From Acidipropionibacterium jensenii DSM 20535 (GTDB taxonomy: Bacteria > Actinomycetota > Actinomycetes > Propionibacteriales > Propionibacteriaceae): a stretch of 64,000 nt of DNA. Positions 28,074 to 39,483 of this stretch are shown here, in pieces. How positions within the stretch are numbered: the stretch's first letter is position 1; each line of letters begins with the position of its first letter. The notes under the pieces were generated by a model. It saw nothing but the letters and a program-made list of their open reading frames with translations. It was not told the origin of the DNA and ran no database searches. The translations under genes were made by a program, and so were the position numbers. The stretch is from positions 124,001 through 188,000 of the forward strand of contig NZ_AUDD01000004.1 of the NCBI RefSeq assembly GCF_000425285.1, given 5' to 3'.

Positions 28074-28388
28074 TCAGCCGGGGAACTCGGCGCGCAGGCC
28101 GGCGGCCTGGTGGCGTCCCAGTCCCCTGATCCGCCGGTTCGCGGCGATGTCGAGTCGCGCCATGATCTCGGCGGCGCGCTTGTCGCCCACCCTGGGCAGT
28201 GCCTTCAGCAGATCCACCACCTTGACATGGGCCAGCACGTCGTCCTGTGCGGCCGCGTCAAGGGCCTCTCCGAGACTGAGACTTCCGTTGCGCACCCGCG
28301 CCTTGAGTTCGGCCCTGGCACGTCGTGCCTGGGTGGCCGCCTCGCGCGCGGCGCTGAGTTGTTCCGGAGAGAGGGTGGGGATGGACAC
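28074..28388 (-). CDS. mihF: Integration host factor, actinobacterial type (mIHF)
   Basis: 104 residues. A small, essential nucleoid protein in mycobacteria that bends DNA and is unrelated to E. coli IHF. The sequence SPEQLSAAREAATQARRARAELKARV matches the N-terminal helix. VVDLLKALPRVGDKRAAEIM is the conserved helix-two-turn-helix, and RRIRGLGRHQAAGL the C-terminal block. The GTG at 28388 is chosen because GGAG lies 5 bases upstream and the N-terminus SIPTLSPEQ fits the family. Promoter elements probably lie in the 118-base gap to nusB. The mihF-gmk order is conserved. Confidence 0.93.
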   Translation of the reverse strand: MSIPTLSPEQLSAAREAATQARRARAELKARVRNGSLSLGEALDAAAQDDVLAHVKVVDLLKALPRVGDKRAAEIMARLDIAANRRIRGLGRHQAAGLRAEFPG

Positions 28389-28460
28389 GTCTGCTCCAAT
28401 CTGACATCGATGAACCTGCACTGGCCCCGGGCCCGGGCCCGTGTTTGCACAGTAGACCCT

Positions 28461-28480
28461 CAGCAGCGGTCCCGCTGCTG
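28461..28480 (-). terminator. Strong hairpin after nusB
   Basis: CAGCAGCGG and CCGCTGCTG arms form a perfect 9-base-pair stem with a 2-base centre. It starts 27 bases past the nusB stop codon. No T-tract follows, which is usual for high-GC actinobacteria. It probably separates the efp-nusB message from mihF. Confidence 0.55.
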
Positions 28481-28506
28481 GTCAGAGGCAATTGCAGGGA
28501 CTGATG

Positions 28507-29145
28507 TCAGTCGGTCGGCGCTGCCTGTCCTTCCGGGGGTTCGGTGGCGGTCGGTTCGGTATCGAGCTCTGCCTCCCCGGGTGCCTCCTCCGCCGCGTCC
28601 TGGGAGTCGGTCGGCGCTCCGGCCAGGGTGCCCGCCCGGTTGCCCTCGGCGATGCCGGTGAGCAGTCCGTTGAGGAAGGAGGCCGAGCCATCGGTGGAGA
28701 ACTCCCCACCCAGCTCGACCGCCTCGGCGATCGCGCTGGGATCGGGGACGTCGGTGAAGATGATCTCGTAGGCCCCGATCTGGGCGAGGATCCGATCGAC
28801 CCGGGGCATCCGGTCCAGCGTCCATCCACTGGCCAGGCGCGCCGAGACGGCGGCGTTGAGGGTCGCCAGGTTCTGGCTCACCCCGCGCACCAGGTCGGCC
28901 GCGAAGTCGCGCACCGGGTTATCGATGACGGTCGGACGCAGCGCCAGCACGTCGATCGGGTCGGTCGACATCAGGTCGGCCTCGAAGAGGATGTCGAGGG
29001 CCTGCTTGCGCGCCTTCGACCGGGTGGACAGGTCGGCGTGCTTCTGGACGTCTCCGGAGACCTTCTCGACCTCCAGCTCACCGATCCACTCGGTCTTGTG
29101 CGACGAGGCCTGCTGCGGCGTCTCGGCGCCGGACTGTTGGCTCAC
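28507..29145 (-). CDS. nusB: Transcription antitermination protein NusB, with long tails
   Basis: 212 residues, against about 140-160 in the usual family. The core (about 42-165) has [37 protein letters not shown] and [19 protein letters not shown], matching the NusB RNA- and NusE-binding fold. An N-terminal extension of about 38 residues ([20 protein letters not shown]) and a disordered acidic C-terminal tail of about 45 residues ([18 protein letters not shown]) are additional. The start is a GTG at 29145 whose GTGA overlaps the efp stop. It acts with NusE/S10 in rRNA transcription. Confidence 0.95.
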   Translation of the reverse strand: MSQQSGAETPQQASSHKTEWIGELEVEKVSGDVQKHADLSTRSKARKQALDILFEADLMSTDPIDVLALRPTVIDNPVRDFAADLVRGVSQNLATLNAAVSARLASGWTLDRMPRVDRILAQIGAYEIIFTDVPDPSAIAEAVELGGEFSTDGSASFLNGLLTGIAEGNRAGTLAGAPTDSQDAAEEAPGEAELDTEPTATEPPEGQAAPTD

Positions 29146-29711
29146 TTGTCGGAGATGCGGCCGAGGTAGTCACCATTGCGGGTGTCGACCTTGACGGTCT
29201 CGCCCTCGCTGATGAACAACGGCACCTGGATCTCGCGACCGGTCTCCAGGGTGGCCGGCTTCGTCCCGCCGGTGGAACGGTCGCCCTGCAGGCCGGGCTC
29301 GGTGTAGGTGACCTTCAGCTCGACCGAGGCCGGAAGATCGATGTAGAGGGCGTTGCCCTCGTGAAGGGCGATGGTGGCGGTCTGGTTCTCCAGCATGAAG
29401 TCCTTGGCGTCCCCGACGGTCTCGGCGGGGATCGGGAGCTGCTCGAAGGTGCCCTCGTCCATGAAGATGTAGTTGTCGCCGTCCTGGTACAGGTACTGCA
29501 TGTCGCGGCGGTCCACCTCGGCCGACTCCACCTTGGTGTCGGAGTTGAAGGTCTTGTCGACGACCTTGCCCGACAGGACGTGCTTCAGCTTGGTGCGCAC
29601 CACGGTGTTGCCCTTGCCCGGCTTGTGGTGCTGGAACCAGATGACGTTCCAGAGCTGGCCGTCGAGGTCCAGCACGGTGCCGTTCTTGATGTCATTGGTG
29701 GAGATGACCAC
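29142..29711 (-). CDS. efp: Elongation factor P
   Basis: 189 residues. Rescues ribosomes stalled on polyproline. Three beta-barrel domains are complete, ending in [19 protein letters not shown]. The tip loop reads HHKPGKGN, with Lys33 at the position modified in other phyla. Actinobacterial EF-Ps of this type usually work with an unmodified lysine in a Pro-Gly-Lys-Gly loop. The gene starts the efp-nusB operon. Its leader of about 80 bases carries a candidate -10 and a hairpin. Confidence 0.97.
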   Translation of the reverse strand: MVISTNDIKNGTVLDLDGQLWNVIWFQHHKPGKGNTVVRTKLKHVLSGKVVDKTFNSDTKVESAEVDRRDMQYLYQDGDNYIFMDEGTFEQLPIPAETVGDAKDFMLENQTATIALHEGNALYIDLPASVELKVTYTEPGLQGDRSTGGTKPATLETGREIQVPLFISEGETVKVDTRNGDYLGRISDK

Positions 29712-29761
29712 AGGTCGCTGCCTTTCGAGATTCTGATGTCAACACTCATATGTCAACCCGC

Positions 29762-29794
29762 GGGCCGAGGAACGGCCCAGACTGCCCGATCCTA
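29762..29794 (-). promoter_or_regulatory. Candidate efp promoter -10 and leader hairpin
   Basis: TAGGAT at 29789-29794 on the minus strand is a candidate -10. Just downstream, GGGCCG and CGGCCC (29762-29778) form a 6-base-pair stem with a 5-base loop. No clear -35 is seen. A TTGACAT direct repeat lies closer to the gene (about 29735-29755). Confidence 0.35.
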
Positions 29795-29873
29795 CCTCAG
29801 CGCAACCCCGGGGCTCCACCAGAGCGGTCTGCGCCGGCTGCTGGCTGCCATCAGGGCTGTCAGACCTGCGCCG

Positions 29874-29879
29874 TAGGGT
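29874..29879 (+). promoter_or_regulatory. Candidate leaderless -10 box for the pentapeptide gene
   Basis: TAGGGT ends seven bases before the ATG at 29887. No ribosome binding site is seen, so a leaderless transcript is likely. Confidence 0.4.
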
Positions 29880-29886
29880 CGGATCC

Positions 29887-30633
29887 ATGACCAGATCGAC
29901 GCCGCCCGGATCGACGACGCAGCCCGGATCGACGAAGCGCAGCCCGGGTCCCCGCCCGCCTGCTCCTCCTCGGCTGAGCGGTGCGCTCGCGGCCCTCGGC
30001 CAGGTGCCCGAGCCCGACGCTCTGGTCGAGGACGCCGACCTCAGCGGTGCGGACTGGACCGATGCGCAGCTGGAGGGGGCCGACCTGATGTCGGTGTCCG
30101 GTCGCTCGGTCCGGGCGCCCAGATCGGTGTGGCGGCGCTCTCAGTGCGCCGATCTGGAGCTGGCCTCCTGCGACCTGGCCGGCAGCAGCTGGCCGGAGGG
30201 GGGCTGGCGGCGGGTCCGTCTGACCGACTGCAGACTGACCGGCGTCGAGTTGTCGAGCTGTGTCCTGGAGGACGTGGACTTCTCGGGATGCGTGCTGGAG
30301 ATGGCCCGGTTCCGGTTCGCGACCCTGCGGCGGGTCCGCTTCACCGGCTGCCGGTTGACCGGGGCGGACTTCTCGGACTCCCGCCTGGAGGAGGTCGTCC
30401 TTGATGACTGTGTGCTGGACTCGGCGGTCTTCGACCAGGTGCGCATCCAGGGCAGGCGCACCACCGGGAACCGGCGCCAGGGACCCGGACTGGTGATCTC
30501 GGGGGGCTCGATCGAGGGGCTGTCCGGCGCCGACCAGCTGCGCGGGGCCGCGATCGATCCGCTCCACCTCGAGATCCTGGGGGCTCTGCTGGCCGGTGCC
30601 GCCGGGATCTTCCTGGAGCTGCCCGACCGGTAG
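29887..30633 (+). CDS. Pentapeptide-repeat protein
   Basis: 248 residues. A Pro/Ser/Thr-rich N-terminus (about 1-30) is followed by a right-handed beta-helix built from A(D/N)LxX-type repeats: DADLSGADW, AQLEGADLM, CDLAGSSW, CRLTGVELSSC, CVLEDVDFSGC, CRLTGADFSDS and CVLDSAVF (about 48-180). A helical C-terminal segment ends LGALLAGAAGIFLELPDR. Cysteines recur at the repeat corners. Family members include DNA mimics that protect gyrase (MfpA, Qnr), but most have no known role, and this one lacks a clear diagnostic. It is an isolated gene facing efp; aroQ commonly occupies this region in mycobacteria. Confidence 0.85.
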   Translation: MTRSTPPGSTTQPGSTKRSPGPRPPAPPRLSGALAALGQVPEPDALVEDADLSGADWTDAQLEGADLMSVSGRSVRAPRSVWRRSQCADLELASCDLAGSSWPEGGWRRVRLTDCRLTGVELSSCVLEDVDFSGCVLEMARFRFATLRRVRFTGCRLTGADFSDSRLEEVVLDDCVLDSAVFDQVRIQGRRTTGNRRQGPGLVISGGSIEGLSGADQLRGAAIDPLHLEILGALLAGAAGIFLELPDR

Positions 30634-30642
30634 CGCCTCAGC

Positions 30643-31722
30643 TCACTCGGGAATCGGCGCCAGCGTGGCGAAGCACTCCTGGAGCACCTCCTCGGAGGGA
30701 CCCTCGATCATCGCGACACGACCCGGGGCGCTGAGCCCCACGAACCGCAGCATCGTGCCGCGGGTCTTCTTGTCCAGGTTCATGGTGGCCCGCAGCTTCG
30801 CCCACTCGGTTCCCTCGAAGGTGGTGGGCAGCCCCAACCCGGCCATGATCTCGCGGGTCCGATCGACGACCTGGCGGTCCAGTCCGAGTTCCCGGGCGGA
30901 CAGCTCGGCGGCGAAGATCATGCCGACCGCATCAGCCTCGCCGTGGCGCCAGGTGAAGTGCTGGTGGGCCTCGATGGCGTGGGCCAGGGTGTGTCCGTAG
31001 TTCAGCCTTTCGCGGCCCACATCGGTGCCGCGCGAGGTGGACTCGGTGAGGTCCGCGGCGACCACCGAGGCCTTGACCTGAACCGCCCGGGTGAGGACCT
31101 CGTGGAAGGCGTCGGAGGCGGGATCCAGCACCGCCGCCGGATCCCTCTCGACGATGCTGAGGATCCGGGGGTCGTTGATGAATCCGCACTTGACGATCTC
31201 GGCCATTCCCGAGCGCATCTCGCGGATCGGCAGATGGGTCAGGGCATCGGTGTCGCACAGCACGGCGGCGGGTTCGTGGAAGGCGCCGACCAAGTTCTTG
31301 CCGGCTGTGATGTTGATGCCGGTCTTGCCCCCGACGGCGGCGTCAGCCATTCCGAGCACGGTGGTGGGCACCTGAATGAGGGTGACCCCGCGCATCCAGG
31401 TGGCGGCCACGAAGCCGGCCAGGTCGGTCGTGGCTCCCCCTCCCAGTCCCACCACGATGTCGCCGCGGGTCATCCCGGCGGCGGCCAGACGGTCCCAGCA
31501 GCCGGCCAGCACGGTGGCGGTCTTGGCGGCCTCGGCGTCGGGCACCTCGATGTCGATGACCTGACCGAGCCGCTCCCTCAGCGGTGCGGCCAGGAACTCC
31601 ACGGAGGCGGGATGGACCAGTGCCACCCGCGATCCGACCGTCAGCTGTTCCAGTCCCTGGATCACCCCGGGTCCGATGCGCACCTCGTAGGGCTCCGGAC
31701 CGTTGACCTCCACGACACTCAT
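30643..31722 (-). CDS. aroB: 3-dehydroquinate synthase
   Basis: 359 residues. Second step of the shikimate pathway, NAD-dependent and zinc-binding. Visible are VGLGGGATTDLAGFVAATW, QVPTTVLGMADAAVGGKTGI, EMRSGMAEIVKCGFI, and the zinc-ligand region LNYGHTLAHAIE. The ATG start overlaps the aroK stop (ATGA). It forms an operon with aroC and aroK upstream, and converges on the pentapeptide gene with a 9-base gap. No dehydroquinase gene is seen next to it. Confidence 0.97.
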   Translation of the reverse strand: MSVVEVNGPEPYEVRIGPGVIQGLEQLTVGSRVALVHPASVEFLAAPLRERLGQVIDIEVPDAEAAKTATVLAGCWDRLAAAGMTRGDIVVGLGGGATTDLAGFVAATWMRGVTLIQVPTTVLGMADAAVGGKTGINITAGKNLVGAFHEPAAVLCDTDALTHLPIREMRSGMAEIVKCGFINDPRILSIVERDPAAVLDPASDAFHEVLTRAVQVKASVVAADLTESTSRGTDVGRERLNYGHTLAHAIEAHQHFTWRHGEADAVGMIFAAELSARELGLDRQVVDRTREIMAGLGLPTTFEGTEWAKLRATMNLDKKTRGTMLRFVGLSAPGRVAMIEGPSEEVLQECFATLAPIPE

Positions 31723-32324
31723 GACTGCTCCCGCGTCTCGTTGGCTGATGTCTCGATGACCCCGGTGTCCTCGGGCAGACCCTGCAGCTCCACCAGGATC
31801 TGTTCGACGATCTGTCCCGGGTGCAGCGAGTCGGTGACCACATGGATGTCGGCCGGGGCCGCGTAGACCGGACGCCGTTCGGCCAGCAGGCGCACCATCC
31901 GGGAGTGCACGTTGCCCAGCAGCAGGGGACGGGTGGCGTCATTGAGCCCGACCCGTCCGGAGGCGGTGCGGGCGCTGACCTCCAGCCAGACGGTGCGGAC
32001 CCGGTCCAGAGCCTGCCCGATGCTGGGGGTGAGGGGGGCGCCCCCACCGAGCGAGACCACTCCCCCGGCGGCCAACGCCGCGAGGGTCTCGCGGGCCTCG
32101 ACCCGGCGGAAGTAGGGCTCCCCGTCGGTGGCGAAGATGTCGCTGATGGGACGTCCCTCGACCCGGCTGATCACCTCGTCGACGTCGACGAAGTCGAGGC
32201 CCAGACGCGCGGCCAGCAGCGGTCCGACGGTCGACTTGCCCGATCCGGGAGCTCCGATGATCGCGATCACCGGAGCCGGCCCGGAACCGGTCTGGTCGAG
32301 GCGGTGTCCGCCCGGCTCACTCAT
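31719..32324 (-). CDS. aroK: Shikimate kinase
   Basis: About 201 residues. Phosphorylates shikimate at O3 using ATP. The P-loop GAPGSGKST, shikimate-binding [26 protein letters not shown] and the SLGGGAPL motif are intact. The lid region [21 protein letters not shown] follows. The ATG at 32324 begins MSEPGGHR and overlaps the aroC stop by 8 bases, so the longer frame is not needed. A C-terminal extension ([17 protein letters not shown]) goes beyond the usual length of about 170. Confidence 0.95.
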   Translation of the reverse strand: MSEPGGHRLDQTGSGPAPVIAIIGAPGSGKSTVGPLLAARLGLDFVDVDEVISRVEGRPISDIFATDGEPYFRRVEARETLAALAAGGVVSLGGGAPLTPSIGQALDRVRTVWLEVSARTASGRVGLNDATRPLLLGNVHSRMVRLLAERRPVYAAPADIHVVTDSLHPGQIVEQILVELQGLPEDTGVIETSANETREQS

Positions 32325-33519
32325 GGGGTGCGATCTCCAGATGGCGCTCATCGAGACGGGCCAGGTAGGCCTGCGCGTTGCGGCGGGTCTCGGCGACCGA
32401 GTCGCCGCCGAACTTCTCCAGGGCGCACTCGGCCAGCACCAGGGCGACCATCGCCTCTGCGACCACCCCGGCGGCCGGCACCGCGGTGATGTCGGAACGC
32501 TGGTGGTTGGCGCGGGCCGGCTCCCCGGTGGCGGTGTCGAGGGTGCGCAGCGCCCGCGGCACGGTGGCGATCGGCTTCATGGCGGCGCGCACCCTCAGCA
32601 GCTCGCCGGTGCTGATCCCGCCCTCGGTACCACCGGAGTGGTCGGTGAGTCGATGGACCCCGGCAGAGGTGGGCTCCATCTCGTCGTGGGCGGCCGAACC
32701 GCGTACCCCGGCCAGGGCGAACCCGTCGCCCAGCTCGACCCCCTTGATCGCCTGGATGCCCATCAGCGCCCCGGCGAGCCGGGAGTCCAGCCGCCGGTCC
32801 CCCTGGGTGTGGGATCCCAGTCCGGCCGGCAGTCCCCAGGCCAGCACCTCGACGATCCCGCCCATCGTGTCGCCGTCCCTGCGGCACTCCTCGACCGCCT
32901 CGATCATCCGCGCGGAGGTTTCCGGATCGGCGCAGCGCACCGGATCGGCATCGATCCGCGCGAGCTCGTCGGGTCCCGGTCGCAGCCCGGCCGGTGCGAC
33001 GACCGGCCCGAGCCGCACGACGTGGGAGAGGATCTCGACCCCCAGAGCCTGGCGCAGGAAGGCCTTGGCGATCGTCCCGAGGGTCACCCTGGCGGCGGTC
33101 TCCCGGGCCGAGGCGCGCTCCAGGACCGGACGGGCCTCGGCGAAGTCGTACTTCTGCATCCCGGCCAGATCGGCATGGCCGGGACGCGGACGGGTCAGAG
33201 CCTCGCCGCGGGCCTGGCCGGCGAGCACCTGGGGATCGACCTTCCCGGGGTTCATCACCTCGCGCCACTTGGGCCACTCGGTGTTGCCGATCCGCACGGC
33301 GATCGGGGAGCCGAGGGTCTCGCCGTGTCGGAACCCGGCCAGCAGGGCCAGTTCATCGGCCTCGAAGGCCATCCGAGCACCGCGACCCACCCCCAGCCGG
33401 CGGCGTCGCAGCTCCTCGGAGATCTCGGCGGCACCGACCTCCACATGGGCGGGGATGCCCTCCATGGTGGCGATCAGGGCCTCGCCGTGGGACTCCCCGG
33501 CGGTGATGTAACGCAGCAT
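32317..33519 (-). CDS. aroC: Chorismate synthase
   Basis: 400 residues. Makes chorismate from EPSP using reduced FMN. The signatures [46 protein letters not shown] and [15 protein letters not shown] are present. [17 protein letters not shown] and the [13 protein letters not shown]-terminal loop complete the active site. The gene heads the aroC-aroK-aroB overlap series and follows aroE by 52 bases. It is full length. Confidence 0.97.
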   Translation of the reverse strand: MLRYITAGESHGEALIATMEGIPAHVEVGAAEISEELRRRRLGVGRGARMAFEADELALLAGFRHGETLGSPIAVRIGNTEWPKWREVMNPGKVDPQVLAGQARGEALTRPRPGHADLAGMQKYDFAEARPVLERASARETAARVTLGTIAKAFLRQALGVEILSHVVRLGPVVAPAGLRPGPDELARIDADPVRCADPETSARMIEAVEECRRDGDTMGGIVEVLAWGLPAGLGSHTQGDRRLDSRLAGALMGIQAIKGVELGDGFALAGVRGSAAHDEMEPTSAGVHRLTDHSGGTEGGISTGELLRVRAAMKPIATVPRALRTLDTATGEPARANHQRSDITAVPAAGVVAEAMVALVLAECALEKFGGDSVAETRRNAQAYLARLDERHLEIAPHE

Positions 33520-33571
33520 GTGTCTACCTTCTCAGAATCGGGGCCGGCCCGTCACGGTGCCGGCGGGCACC

Positions 33572-34396
33572 TCAGGACCGGTGGCGCGACAGGTTCTCCT
33601 GGTGGGCCGCCGCCCACAGCACCTCCATCGGCACCTGCCGTCCTGTCATCAGGGCGACCTGCCCGACGGCCTGTCCGGCCAGCAGGTCCAGTCCGTCGAT
33701 GACCTCGCAGCCGCGGGCCCGGCCGGCCTGCGCCAAGGGGGTGGGCCAGGGGTCGTAGACGACGTCGAAGACGGTCCGCACACCGGCCACCAGGGGTTCG
33801 GCGAGGGTCTCCAGGGCAGCGGCCGGGACGGTGGAGACGAGCAGATCGGCCGCTGTCGGCTGGTCGGCGAGGGTGGCGTCCAGCGGCGTCCACTGGACCT
33901 CCATGCCCAGGTCGACGGCCAGTGACAGGGTCTGGCCGGAGCGTTCCAGGCTGCGCGAGACGATGGTCGCCCGGCCGGCCCCCAGTCGTGCCGCACCGGC
34001 CAGGGCGGAGCGGGCGGTGGCCCCGGCGCCGATCACCGCCACCCTGTCGACGGCGTCCACCCGATGCTTGCGGCAGGCCAGCTCCAGACCCTCGACATCG
34101 GTGTTGGCCACCAGCGGGCCGTCCGGGGTGCGCACCCAGGTGTTGGCCACGCCGAGCCGTCGGACCGTCTCGTCGGGGGTTCCCAGCCCCACCAGGTCGG
34201 CCTTGTGGGGCATCGTCACCGACAGGCCGCGCCAGCTGGTGTCCAGCCCCGCGACGAACTCCGGCAGCCCCCCGGGGGCGATGTCGATGGCGTGGTAGCT
34301 CCAGTCCAGACCCAGCGCCCGGTAGGCGGCGCGGTGGATCGCCGGGGACAGCGAGTGGGCGACCGGATGGCCGACGACCGCGCAGCGGGTGCTCAC
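33572..34396 (-). CDS. aroE: Shikimate dehydrogenase
   Basis: About 274 residues. NADPH-dependent reduction of 3-dehydroshikimate. The N-terminal substrate domain has VVGHPVAHSLSPAIHRAAY and WRGLSVTMPHKADLVG, with the catalytic Lys in MPHK. NTDVEGLELA and the Rossmann block VAVIGAGATARSAL follow. A C-terminal helix contains GLDLLAGQAVGQ. The start is taken as the GTG at 34396, 4 bases after the mltG stop, because the conserved N-terminus STRCAVVGHP begins there; there is room for a longer frame inside mltG. It is coupled with mltG and ruvX upstream, as in mycobacteria. Confidence 0.94.
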   Translation of the reverse strand: MSTRCAVVGHPVAHSLSPAIHRAAYRALGLDWSYHAIDIAPGGLPEFVAGLDTSWRGLSVTMPHKADLVGLGTPDETVRRLGVANTWVRTPDGPLVANTDVEGLELACRKHRVDAVDRVAVIGAGATARSALAGAARLGAGRATIVSRSLERSGQTLSLAVDLGMEVQWTPLDATLADQPTAADLLVSTVPAAALETLAEPLVAGVRTVFDVVYDPWPTPLAQAGRARGCEVIDGLDLLAGQAVGQVALMTGRQVPMEVLWAAAHQENLSRHRS

Positions 34397-34400
34397 CGGG

Positions 34401-35516
34401 TCAGCACTTCCCCTTGTGGGCCTGGCACCAGGCCTGGAACTTCGCGACATTCTTGTTGTGGTCGGTGATCGTGGCGGCGAAGGCGGTGGTGCCCTTCTCG
34501 GGATCGATCACCACCCAGTACAGATCGTTGGTCTTGGCGGGGGCCACTGCCGCCGACATCGAGTCGGCACCCGGATTGTTGATCGGGGTGGGGGGCAGCC
34601 CCTTGACCAGATAGGTGTTGTACGGCGACTGCTTCTTGCGCTGGGCGTCGGTGGTGGTGAGCTTGGAGGTCGCGTTGTTGGCGAACAGCACCGTGGCGTC
34701 GGACTGCAGCGGCATCCCCTTGGCCAGCCGGTTGTAGATGATGCCGGCGATGATCTTCTTGTCCTTGGCGGTCTTGCCCTCCTTCTCGAGGATGGAGGCG
34801 ACCGTGAGGGCCTCGTAGGGGGTGCGCTTGATGGTGCCGGCCTGGCCGGTGAAGTTGAGGGTGTTCGTCACCTTGGTGAACTGGCGGGTCTGCTGCTGGA
34901 GGATCCCCAAGGCGGTCGGCTTGTCGGCCACCTCGTAGGTGTCGGGAAACATGAACCCCTCCGGGTTGCCCTTGGCCCAGGCCGGCAGGCCGAGCTTGCC
35001 GGTGTTGGCGATCGCCTTGGTGAACTGGGAGACCGGCAGACTGGATCCCTTGGCCAGCACGGCCGCCTGTTCGGAGATCGTCAGCCCCTCGGTGACGGTG
35101 ACCCGGGTGTGCTGGATGTTGGCCGGGTCCGACAGGATCGCCAGAGCCTTCTCGGCGCTCATGTGGGTCCACAGCTTGTACTGGCCGGCCTGGATGGTCG
35201 GGTCGGTGCTGGCATCGCGGACCGCCGCCCGGAAGGCCTTCATGGACTTGATGACATCGGCATCGAGCAGGATGTCGCCGGCCGCGGTCACCGATGCGTC
35301 CTCGGGAATGCGTACCAGGACGGGCTTGTCGCCGTCGCCGAGGTAGTCGTCGGTGGACTTGTAGGAGAGGTAGGCGCCGTGCACCTGGTCGGCGACGAAC
35401 AGTCCGCCACCGACCAGCACCACCAGCGACAGCACGACGGCGAAGGCCGACCGGAACCGGTACCAGAACTCCTTGCGGGGATCCTGCTCCGGATCGTCTC
35501 TGAACGGTCCACTCAC
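34401..35516 (-). CDS. mltG: Endolytic murein transglycosylase MltG
   Basis: 371 residues. A membrane-anchored lytic transglycosylase that cuts nascent peptidoglycan. There is a short cytosolic N-terminus, one membrane helix (about 25-45, AVVLSLVVLVGGGLFVA), then an extracellular YceG domain. The catalytic Glu lies in ASILEKEG (near Glu244), followed by IAGIIYNRLAKGMPLQSDATV and SPYNTYLVKGLPPTPINNPG. A C-terminal Cys pair (WCQAHKGKC) may form a disulphide outside the cell. The start is a GTG overlapping the ruvX stop (GTGA). It is of usual actinobacterial size. Confidence 0.95.
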   Translation of the reverse strand: MSGPFRDDPEQDPRKEFWYRFRSAFAVVLSLVVLVGGGLFVADQVHGAYLSYKSTDDYLGDGDKPVLVRIPEDASVTAAGDILLDADVIKSMKAFRAAVRDASTDPTIQAGQYKLWTHMSAEKALAILSDPANIQHTRVTVTEGLTISEQAAVLAKGSSLPVSQFTKAIANTGKLGLPAWAKGNPEGFMFPDTYEVADKPTALGILQQQTRQFTKVTNTLNFTGQAGTIKRTPYEALTVASILEKEGKTAKDKKIIAGIIYNRLAKGMPLQSDATVLFANNATSKLTTTDAQRKKQSPYNTYLVKGLPPTPINNPGADSMSAAVAPAKTNDLYWVVIDPEKGTTAFAATITDHNKNVAKFQAWCQAHKGKC

Positions 35517-35959
35517 GAACCGTCTCCTTCCCCGCCCGCGGTCCGGGCGTGCTCCAACACCTGCTCGAGAATGGCCACCGCGGCCGCCTGGTCGATCACC
35601 GAGCGCTGGTGGCGGGCGTCCCGGCCGGCGTCGTGAAGGGCCCTGGCCGCGGTCCTGGTGGTCATTCTCTCATCGACCATCCGGATCGGGACCGGGGCGA
35701 TCGCCCTGGCGAGTCGGGCGGCGGCCGCCCGGACGTCGCGAGCAGCGATCTTCTCGGTGCCGTCCAGGGCCACTGGCAGCCCCATGATGACCTCGACCGG
35801 TTCGTACTCGGCGATGATCTGGGCGAGTCGGGCGATCGGCCGGTCCTTGGTCGCCACGGTCTCCACCGGGTAGGCGAGGATGCCGCGCGGGTCGCAGGCG
35901 GCGACCCCGATCCGCGCCTTCCCCCAGTCGATCGCGACGCGGGTGCCGAACAGGCTCAT
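35513..35959 (-). CDS. ruvX: RuvX/YqgF Holliday junction resolvase-like nuclease
   Basis: 148 residues. An RNase H-fold protein also linked to pre-16S rRNA processing. VAIDWGKARIGVAACDP carries the first acidic residue. IMGLPVALDGTE and the MVDERMTTRTAARAL block carry the others, and IDQAAAVAILEQ is the last motif. The ATG at 35959 begins MSLFGTRV, with GGAG about 9 bases upstream. It lies 14 bases downstream of alaS and overlaps mltG as GTGA. The C-terminus is a short Gly-rich tail. Confidence 0.93.
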   Translation of the reverse strand: MSLFGTRVAIDWGKARIGVAACDPRGILAYPVETVATKDRPIARLAQIIAEYEPVEVIMGLPVALDGTEKIAARDVRAAAARLARAIAPVPIRMVDERMTTRTAARALHDAGRDARHQRSVIDQAAAVAILEQVLEHARTAGGEGDGS

Positions 35960-35973
35960 CGGTGGGTCTCCGT

Positions 35974-38655
<2,682 letters not shown>

Positions 38656-38679
38656 ACCCGTCCTTGTCGATGGTCCGGT

Positions 38680-38731
38680 TGTCCGCCGACACAGCGGAAC
38701 CGGAGCGCAAGCCTACCGCGGTCGGCGGACA
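38680..38731 (-). promoter_or_regulatory. Inverted repeat in the alaS leader
   Basis: Perfect 11-base arms, TGTCCGCCGAC and GTCGGCGGACA, flank a 30-base centre, 25 bases upstream of the alaS ATG. A candidate -10 (TAGGCT on the minus strand) lies inside the centre. It could be an operator straddling the promoter or a leader hairpin. It does not look like a T-box, since no specifier-loop architecture is seen. Confidence 0.45.
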
Positions 38732-38762
38732 GTTCCGCCCCGCGGCCTGTGTGCGGCCGGTC

Positions 38763-39041
38763 TCAGTGCTGCTCGTCCAAACCCAGCCGGGTGCGCAGCT
38801 CGGACTCCTTGGACGCTGACTCGGTGCGCACCACCCGGACGAAGTCCGCGGCCTGGGAGGCGAGATCGCCGATCTGCTCGGTCAGTCGCTGGTACCTCAG
38901 GCGGATGTCCGGCGACTCCCGGACGGCGGGCAGTCGCGACGGCGGGAGCTCCTTGAGGCGGCTCGCGCGGACCGCCACGGTCCCGGCCGAGACGGCCAGG
39001 GCGGCCCCTGCCGCCGCAAGGATCCACGCCCTGGCGCTCAT
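38763..39041 (-). CDS. Small single-pass membrane protein (DUF6167-like)
   Basis: 92 residues. One N-terminal membrane helix (about 5-24, ILAAAGAALAVSAGTVAV) is followed by a charged helical region with heptad-like spacing (RLRYQRLTEQIGDLASQAADFVRVV). It matches the small protein that in many actinobacteria lies between a DUF948 gene and alaS. Function unknown. Its ATGA overlaps the DUF948 stop, so the two are probably made together. alaS follows after 107 bases. Confidence 0.75.
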   Translation of the reverse strand: MSARAWILAAAGAALAVSAGTVAVRASRLKELPPSRLPAVRESPDIRLRYQRLTEQIGDLASQAADFVRVVRTESASKESELRTRLGLDEQH

Positions 39042-39442
39042 GAGTTCCTCCTGGCCCGTCGTCCCAGCCGTCCGGCGCGCTGTGCGGCACCGGCCTGGCG
39101 GATCCCGTGGGCCAGCCCGGCGACCTTGACCATCGGGGTGCCGACGGTCTCGGTGAACACCTTCGACAGCTCATTGGTCCGCGACGAGATCTCGGTGACG
39201 TGCTCGGAGACGGTGTGCACGTCGGTCGTCACGTCGCCGATCTTGGCGATCTCATCGTTGGTGACGGTCACCGTCCCCTTGAGCTCCTCGAGGATCGGCA
39301 CCGTGGAGTCGTCGAGATCGCGGACCGCGGTGCGAAGCTGGTCGAGGACGCCGCCCAGTTTCAGCAGCGGGACGGCGAGCAGCGCCACCAAGGCGACGAC
39401 GGCCAGGGCTGCGATGAGCCCCGCGATCTGGCCAACTGTCAT
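39038..39442 (-). CDS. DUF948 domain membrane protein
   Basis: About 134 residues. An N-terminal membrane helix (about 5-27, IAGLIAALAVVALVALLAVPLL) is followed by a long coiled coil (DQLRTAVRDLDDSTVPILEELK through SSRTNELSKVF) resembling methyl-accepting or general stress YtxH/DUF948 proteins. The C-terminus is strongly basic (QRAGRLGRRARRNS). The ATG at 39442 is chosen because the helix begins there; the longer frame has no family support. It pairs with the DUF6167-like gene next to alaS. Confidence 0.82.
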   Translation of the reverse strand: MTVGQIAGLIAALAVVALVALLAVPLLKLGGVLDQLRTAVRDLDDSTVPILEELKGTVTVTNDEIAKIGDVTTDVHTVSEHVTEISSRTNELSKVFTETVGTPMVKVAGLAHGIRQAGAAQRAGRLGRRARRNS

Positions 39443-39483
39443 GGGGTGATCTCCAGGATGGGGGTGGACGACACCGCCACACT

